Source: Dokdonella_A sp035545255
GTDB taxonomy: Bacteria > Pseudomonadota > Gammaproteobacteria > Xanthomonadales > Rhodanobacteraceae
Direction: 5' to 3'
DNA: 19,130 nt
NCBI GenBank assembly: GCA_035545255.1
Contig: DASZYR010000243.1
Location: forward strand, 1 to 19,130
Of the stretch, positions 14,808 through 19,130 are shown in pieces. Both the position numbers and the translations under genes were made by a program. The notes beneath the pieces were generated by a model that worked only from the letters and a program-made list of their open reading frames with translations, searched no databases and was not told the DNA's origin. Position 1 is the first letter of the stretch; each line of letters opens with the position of its first letter.

Positions 14808-14851
14808 CTTGCGGTCGTTTCCTCTCGCGCTTGCGGCCGTTTCTCTTTCGC
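14808..14851. repeat. Imperfect 22-bp tandem duplication between the REP-like elements
   Basis: CTTGCGGTCGTTTCC followed by a CT-rich end at 14808-14829 is repeated as CTTGCGGCCGTTTCT plus a similar end at 14830-14851. The first 14 bases differ at one position; the ends drift. It fills much of the space between the two REP-like copies. Confidence 0.5.
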
Positions 14852-14859
14852 TCGGCAAC

Positions 14860-14904
14860 CCCCTCTCCCGCTTGCGGGAGAGGGTTGGGGTGAGGGCAAG
14901 CTCG
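14860..14904 (-). repeat. REP-like palindromic element, right copy (inverted)
   Basis: Palindrome CCCTCTCCCG-CTTG-CGGGAGAGGG (14861-14884) followed by a tail that is the reverse complement of the left copy's head (GGGTGAGGGCAAGCTCG, 14888-14904). Together with 14724-14767 it makes a head-out pair of about 44-bp arms over a 92-base spacer, the BIME-like arrangement seen for REP sequences elsewhere. Confidence 0.82.
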
Positions 14905-14945
14905 CGAAAGCGCTCTGCCGCTCCGTTCTTTGCTTGAAAGCAAAA

Positions 14946-14977
14946 GCCCGATTCCGGCCTTCGCCGGAATGACGGGC
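14946..14977. repeat. Third palindromic element, ATTCCGGC type
   Basis: Stem ATTCCGGC/GCCGGAAT (14951-14958 with 14963-14970), loop CTTC, framed by GCCCG and CGGGC that can pair outside with a GA bulge. The right end GGAATGACGGG is shared with the 14254-14344 elements, so this is likely a diverged relative of that family. Confidence 0.65.
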
Positions 14978-15002
14978 GAGAAGTCCGCAGCGGGCGATAC
15001 AA

Positions 15003-15032
15003 AAAAGGGGGCTGCCGAAGCAGCCCCCTTTT
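15003..15032. terminator. Intrinsic terminator of the S53 protease gene, probably bidirectional
   Basis: A perfect 13-bp stem (AAAAGGGGGCTGC, 15003-15015, with its complement at 15020-15032) and a CGAA loop. A runs on the left read as a U tract on the minus strand, 45 bases after the S53 stop; T runs on the right serve + transcripts from the small ORF. Confidence 0.85.
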
Positions 15033-15077
15033 CCGTTCCGCGAAAAGCGGACCGCATGCGCGATCCGCGCTCCCGTC

Positions 15078-17459
15078 CTACTGCACCGTCAGCGTCACGT
15101 CATCCAGCACGAACGACGTCTGCAGCGAAACGTCCTCCGTGCCGGTGAACTTCACGATCACGGTCTGGCCAATGTACGGCGTCATGCTCGAGGTGTGCAC
15201 GACGTAGCCGTTCGCATGATTGAGGTTCGACCACGTCGCGAGCGTCGCGAGCACCGTGCCCGACGTGCTCGTCACCTGCACCTTCAGCGTGTCGTATGCG
15301 GTCGACCCGGTCGTCTCGGACGTGTCGACGTGCAGGTAGTACTGCAGCGTCGCCGACGAGTATCCGCTCGGAATCGTCACGCGCTGCGAGGCAGTGTCGG
15401 TGTGCCGGCGGCCGTAGCCGTCCATCCACGCATCCCACGAGCCTGCGTGCGCGGGCTCGTCGGCAGTGTCGTTGTTCGCGACGCCGCTCGACAACGTCCA
15501 CGGCGCGCTGGCCGTGCCGCTCTCGAACCCGGTGTTGCCGAACAATTGCTGCGATCCGCCGCCGCCGCCCGATGTCACCGTGACGGGCTGCGATTTCGAG
15601 CTCGGTGCGCCGTCGTCGTCGGTCACCGTCAGCGTGACCGTATACGTGCCGGCCGCCGCGTACGTATGGCTCGGATTCGCCGCGGTCGACGTGCCGCCGT
15701 CGCCGAAGCTCCACGAGCGCGACGCGATCGTGCCGTCGCTGTCGGTGGAGGTGTCGGTGAAGCTCGCCGCGAGTCCGCTCGTCGTGAACGAGAAATTCGC
15801 GACCGGCGGCTGGTTCGTGCCGCCCCCACCGCCGCCGAGGTTGTTGATCGCGACGTTGAGGATCACGCTGCCGCGTCCACTCGCGAAGTCGTATCCGGCA
15901 GCGGCGGTTTCGCCGTCGTTGTTGCCGGACGTGACATCGTGGAAGTTGCTCGCGTCGAGCGCGTAGATGAGCGGCGGCGCGAAGCCGAACGACTGGCCCT
16001 TCACGGCGAGCACGCGTGCCCACAGACCGGCGAAGAGCGGCGCGGAAAGGCTCGTTCCGCCCACCTGCTCGGTCGAGCCGCTGACGACGATCTTCGCGCC
16101 CGAGCTCGGACTGCCGTCGAACGCGACGTCGGCGACGCCGCGGTGCGTGCCCGAGGCGAACCCGTTCTGCCAGCTCGGCTTCGGCTCGAACGTGGACGGG
16201 CTGCCGCCGGTGGCGCCGTTGCCGATCGAAAGATCGTTCCAGACGACTTCGCTGTTCCACGTCGTCGTCGATGCGTCGAGCTTCGTGCCCGCGACGGCCG
16301 TGACGTACTGCGAAGCCGCGGGCCAGCTCGGCTTGACGCCGCCGTCGCCGCACTCGTCGGCACCGTCGTCGCCGGTCGAGATCGAGAACGTCTGCCCTTG
16401 CGCGACCGCCTGCGAGAAGATCTGATCGTCGGTCGCTGCCGAGCCGTCCTGCTGCGCGGCGAGCTCGCACTCGCCGAGCGAGACGTTGATGATCTTCGTC
16501 GCGTTCGCGTTGACGACGGTGTTGAAATCGGCCGTCAGGTTCGCGTTCGACAAGGTCGGGATGTTGTAGAAGATGATCTTCTGCACCTGCCCGCCGCCCA
16601 TGCCGACGATGTCCTGGCTGTCGAGATCCCATTCGACGACGCCACTCGTGTCCGAGCTCGTGCCGTTCGTGTTGACCGTCTGCGTCGTCACGGTCGACAG
16701 GCCGTTCTGCGAGGTGAACGTGTTGAGATCGGTGATCGTCTGCGTGATGCGGCCCTGCGTGATGATGCCGACCGGCGTCGCCGATGCGGTCGCGACGCCC
16801 GAGCCGCCGTAGATCGACGAGAACTCGATCGGGTTATGCCCGGTGATCGCCTCGATCGCGTCCGGATCCTGCACTTGCGCGAACGTGTGCGCCTGATGCA
16901 CGGTCTGGAGGCCGAGCACGGCGAGCACGATGCCCTGGAGGTTCGCCGGAACGCGCACGTCTTCGGTGTTCGCGAACGCATCGCGCCCGTCCGCGGTGCG
17001 CACGCGCGCGAGCGTGGTCTGGAACGCGGTCTGGATGATGTCGGCTGTGCCGTCGGCGGAGACGAGCAGGCGGTTCGGCGCGACGGCGACGTTCGCGAAG
17101 CCCGACTTCGTCAGGAAATCGACGACCGCCTGCGCTTGCGCCGACGTCGGCGAATGCGCCGCGGCGAATTCCCCGGGCGTCATGACGGTCCCGGCGCCAT
17201 GCGAGCGCGCGGCCGAGTCGATGAAGCGGGCGAGCCCTGCGCTGTCGCGCATCTTCAGCGCGACCTCGATGTGGATCGGTTGCGTGAACGGCACCATGCC
17301 GTCGATGGCGTCACCCGAGCGGAGCAGGGTGGCGTGCGTCGCGGTCGCGGCCATGTCGGTGGACGGCATGCCTGGCGCTGCGTTGGCGATACTGCCGAAC
17401 GCCAGTGCGGCGGCAGCCGACAGCGCGGTGCGCTGCAATATTCCAAGCGATCTTTGCAT
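15078..17459 (-). CDS. Secreted S53 (sedolisin/xanthomonalisin-type) protease with PKD and C-terminal beta domain
   Basis: The product has 793 residues. Signal peptide to about residue 28 (LSAAAALAFGSIANA). Residues about 45-190 are the pro-kumamolisin activation domain. The catalytic domain has EWDLDSQD with E276 and D280, oxyanion Asp D364 in STGDDG, and nucleophile S470 in GGTSLSAP, so the Glu-Asp-Ser triad is complete; YDFASGRG near the end of the domain is the calcium-site region. After a GGGGG linker comes a PKD domain (about 549-632, SWSFGDGG, HTYAAAGTYTVTLTVTD), a second Gly linker, and a 150-residue jelly-roll-like domain (FESG, WDAWMDGYGRRHTD). The family cleaves proteins at acidic pH. 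The ribosome site AAGGAG just before ATG 17459 selects this start over upstream in-frame ATG codons. Terminator at 15003-15032. Confidence 0.94.
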   Translation of the reverse strand: MQRSLGILQRTALSAAAALAFGSIANAAPGMPSTDMAATATHATLLRSGDAIDGMVPFTQPIHIEVALKMRDSAGLARFIDSAARSHGAGTVMTPGEFAAAHSPTSAQAQAVVDFLTKSGFANVAVAPNRLLVSADGTADIIQTAFQTTLARVRTADGRDAFANTEDVRVPANLQGIVLAVLGLQTVHQAHTFAQVQDPDAIEAITGHNPIEFSSIYGGSGVATASATPVGIITQGRITQTITDLNTFTSQNGLSTVTTQTVNTNGTSSDTSGVVEWDLDSQDIVGMGGGQVQKIIFYNIPTLSNANLTADFNTVVNANATKIINVSLGECELAAQQDGSAATDDQIFSQAVAQGQTFSISTGDDGADECGDGGVKPSWPAASQYVTAVAGTKLDASTTTWNSEVVWNDLSIGNGATGGSPSTFEPKPSWQNGFASGTHRGVADVAFDGSPSSGAKIVVSGSTEQVGGTSLSAPLFAGLWARVLAVKGQSFGFAPPLIYALDASNFHDVTSGNNDGETAAAGYDFASGRGSVILNVAINNLGGGGGGTNQPPVANFSFTTSGLAASFTDTSTDSDGTIASRSWSFGDGGTSTAANPSHTYAAAGTYTVTLTVTDDDGAPSSKSQPVTVTSGGGGGSQQLFGNTGFESGTASAPWTLSSGVANNDTADEPAHAGSWDAWMDGYGRRHTDTASQRVTIPSGYSSATLQYYLHVDTSETTGSTAYDTLKVQVTSTSGTVLATLATWSNLNHANGYVVHTSSMTPYIGQTVIVKFTGTEDVSLQTSFVLDDVTLTVQ

Positions 17460-17844
17460 TACTGACTCCTTCAATAAATGCATTTGTGGATCGCCGAAAA
17501 AGCGTGCAGCGACGCTTGGCCGTATCGCCACCCAGCGCATCCTATCGGTCCCAGCACACCGATCGGCCAGCGGCACCGTGAAACGTCCGTCTCGAGACGA
17601 TCCCCGTATCCCGCGGTCGCAGCACCCTTCTTGCGGCGGATTCGGCGAAGCGAGAGCGCTCCGCCGCGGACCATCTAGTCCGCCTCGCCTTTCGCTTTCC
17701 TTTCAGCGCGAAGGCCGATGCGCGAATGCGCCAACCGCGTCCCGAAATGCGCGCGCCACGTTCAGCGCGATGAAGGCCGCGTGAGGAGCAGGACGCGCGC
17801 CGGATTCCGGCGCGCGACGCGGCCGGTCAACGCGCCGCGGCGCG
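17460..17844. other. Gene-free region upstream of the S53 protease gene
   Basis: It carries the S53 promoter and ribosome site (AAGGAG, minus strand, at about 17466-17471) at its left end, with a relatively AT-rich patch at 17465-17490. A hairpin with 8-bp arms GCGGCGGA/TCCGCCGC (17633-17640 with 17660-17667, 19-base loop) lies in the middle. The right end is the 3' side of the subtilase gene. Open frames here are Arg-rich and not convincing. Confidence 0.55.
17794..17816. terminator. GC-rich hairpin after the subtilase gene, weak terminator candidate
   Basis: CGCGCGCCGGA (17794-17804) is mirrored by TCCGGCGCGCG (17806-17816) around one base; in RNA the innermost pairs open to form the loop. 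It stands about 29 bases past the subtilase stop on the minus strand. No U tract follows, so termination is uncertain. Confidence 0.4.
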
Positions 17845-19130
17845 TCATCTGCGAAGCGGCATGCCGAGCACGATCGGCTGGCCCGCTCCGTTCTCGCCGC
17901 TTGCGCGGATCAGCCAGTTGCCGTCGAAACCCGGGATCGCGACCGGATTCGACATCAACGCGATCTGCGCGAGATTCGGCGCCGCGCCGGTGTCGTTGAA
18001 CTGCGCGAGCCACGAGCGGCCGGCGAAGGGACCGATGTCCGAGCTCGCCGGACGCGAGCCGACGTTCGGCGCCGGGTTCGTCAACGCGATCAGCACGTCG
18101 CCCGGCCCCGTGAGAAGGATCGGCACCGGCAGCGCGATCTCGGTGAACTGGTTGATCGGCGCCGGCATCGTATAGCCCTGATATGCGCCGACCAGCACCG
18201 CGCCGTTGGTCGGATCGGTGTCGTCGTCCCGATAGATGTAGACGTTGACGTGATCGCCTTCGGCGTTCCATCCGGCGCCGTTGCCGAAGATCGTCGAGAT
18301 CGAGGTGATCGTGATCGGATAGTCCGCTGGATCCGGCGTGAAGCGGTTCAGCCAAATCAGCGGGCAATACGACGGGCAGCCGGCCGCGAGGAAATCGTTC
18401 GCATACGAATCGATGCGGAACGTGCAGGCGCCGTCACTGCACGTGACGCCGAACGCGCCGCCGCCGGGATCCGACGAGCCGGAAACCGCGACCGGCATGT
18501 GCGCATCGGGCGCAAGCCCGTTCGCTTCGTGGAACACGATATCGGCGAACTGCGGACCGGCGAGCGAGGGATCGGTCGTCGCGGTGATGCTGATCGCCTG
18601 CGTCACTCGCGCATCGAAACCGCTGCGGAAGACCGTATCGCCTGTCGCGCCGCTGCCCTCGAACGCGAACGACGGCGGATCGACCGCGACATCGAGGCCG
18701 GCAGGCGCATCGACGCTGACCGTCCACGACGACGGCGCCGGCAACGCGTCACGCAAGGTGCGCGTCCAGCTGCACGGTGCCGGCGCGTCGCAGCCTTCGA
18801 CGTCGCGCAAGCTCGGCAGGTTCAGCGTCTTCGGATCGCCGCCCGCGGCGGGATCGGCTGCGCGATAGGCCGCTGACGTCTCGTCGAGCACGAATCCGGC
18901 GAGTGCCGCTTTCGTGAGGTCGACGCGGCCGCTGCCGACTTCGTCGGCGGTCCAGGGCGTCACGCCGTTTTCGCCCGTGCCGGCGTCGGCTGCAGTCAGC
19001 ATCAGCGCCGACTTGACCTCCGAGGGCGACCATCCCGGGTGGATCGCGCGAACCAGCGCCGCCGATCCCGCGACGTGCGGCGACGACATCGACGTGCCGC
19101 TGAGATAGCCGTAGTTGTTCTCGGCGCTGT
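17845..19130 (-). CDS. Secreted S8 subtilisin-like protease, C-terminal part (5' end outside window)
   Basis: The frame is open to the window edge; about 428 codons are visible. It enters with NYGYLSGTSMSSPHVAGSAA, the S8 active-site serine motif (GTSMSSPHVAG), followed by VRAIHPGWSPSEVKSALMLTA, standard for subtilases. The Asp and His catalytic residues and any signal peptide are outside. After the catalytic domain come a fibronectin-like segment (TWSVSVDAP-type strands, LDVAVDPPSFAFEGSG) and a Cys-containing C-terminal beta domain (CSDGACTFRIDSY, CPSYCPLIW, VNVYIYRDDD, WLAQFNDTG, FDGNWLIRASG) of a kind attached to exported proteins. The apparent ATG at 19089 is internal to the active-site motif and not the start. 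It lies 385 bases upstream of the S53 gene on the same strand. Confidence 0.93.
   Translation of the reverse strand, partial: SAENNYGYLSGTSMSSPHVAGSAALVRAIHPGWSPSEVKSALMLTAADAGTGENGVTPWTADEVGSGRVDLTKAALAGFVLDETSAAYRAADPAAGGDPKTLNLPSLRDVEGCDAPAPCSWTRTLRDALPAPSSWTVSVDAPAGLDVAVDPPSFAFEGSGATGDTVFRSGFDARVTQAISITATTDPSLAGPQFADIVFHEANGLAPDAHMPVAVSGSSDPGGGAFGVTCSDGACTFRIDSYANDFLAAGCPSYCPLIWLNRFTPDPADYPITITSISTIFGNGAGWNAEGDHVNVYIYRDDDTDPTNGAVLVGAYQGYTMPAPINQFTEIALPVPILLTGPGDVLIALTNPAPNVGSRPASSDIGPFAGRSWLAQFNDTGAAPNLAQIALMSNPVAIPGFDGNWLIRASGENGAGQPIVLGMPLRR

Larger units (their letters stand above)
14689..15077. other. Gene-free repeat island between two convergent genes
   Basis: This region of 389 bases between the small ORF (+) and the S53 protease gene (-) contains two REP-like elements facing each other, a short tandem duplication between them, a third palindromic element and a strong terminator, each listed separately. 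I see no gene in it. Confidence 0.8.

Noticed and set aside
15195..17465. 756-codon frame on + opposite the S53 protease
   Set aside because: Arg/Asp/Val-biased antisense shadow; the minus strand carries the full Glu-Asp-Ser site and domain order.
17460..17576. N-terminal extension of the S53 protein to upstream in-frame ATG codons (17483 or 17576)
   Set aside because: The AAGGAG ribosome site lies inside the extension and only ATG 17459 gives an immediate signal peptide.
17633..17667. GCGGCGGA/TCCGCCGC hairpin as a regulatory element of the S53 gene
   Set aside because: Short GC-only arms with a 19-base loop are expected by chance here; kept only as a note in the intergenic entry.
17471..17674. 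67-codon frame on - upstream of the S53 gene
   Set aside because: No ribosome site, Arg/Gly-rich, overlaps the expected promoter; no sign of selection visible.

Overview
The window is a high-GC bacterial chromosome segment without rRNA, tRNA, CRISPR arrays, integrases or transposases. A MinD/MinE pair, large TonB-dependent receptors, a xanthomonalisin-type S53 protease with PKD domain, an ACE-like M2 peptidase and a membrane-anchored winged-helix/beta-propeller regulator together suggest a Gammaproteobacterium of the Lysobacterales (Xanthomonadales). This assignment is inference from gene content; no marker RNA is present.

Left part (1-5204, all on +): the last codons of minD, complete minE, then a small uncharacterised protein with a zinc-peptidase-like HEACH motif. 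After a 328-base gap with degenerate repeats and hairpins come three tightly coupled genes: otsB (trehalose-6-phosphate phosphatase), a GH15 glycoside hydrolase, and otsA (trehalose-6-phosphate synthase). OtsA makes trehalose-6-P, OtsB dephosphorylates it, and the GH15 enzyme probably hydrolyses trehalose or a related alpha-glucoside. A strong bidirectional terminator closes the operon.

Middle part (5225-11994, all on -): a 1006-residue TonB-dependent receptor, an AraC-family regulator upstream of it in the same orientation, and a 730-residue one-component regulator (OmpR-type winged helix, one membrane segment, TolB-like propeller). The last gene is divergent from a secreted M2 dipeptidyl carboxypeptidase (12322-14229, +). 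The 327-base divergent region holds two candidate sigma70 promoters with identical TTGCCC -35 boxes and, just upstream of the regulator promoter, a direct repeat spaced one helical turn, as expected for an OmpR-type operator.

Right part (14230-19130): a repeat island with a perfect 30-bp inverted repeat, a pair of REP-like elements facing each other and a third palindromic element, surrounding an 80-residue hypothetical ORF. It is followed on - by a secreted S53 (sedolisin) protease and the C-terminal part of a secreted S8 subtilase that runs off the window. M2, S53 and S8 together with the TonB receptor suggest a proteolytic, polymer-scavenging lifestyle.

I see no clearly new multi-gene system. 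The best leads are the HEACH protein behind minE, the regulator/M2 divergent module with its candidate operator, the hydrolase inside a trehalose synthesis operon, and the repeat island.
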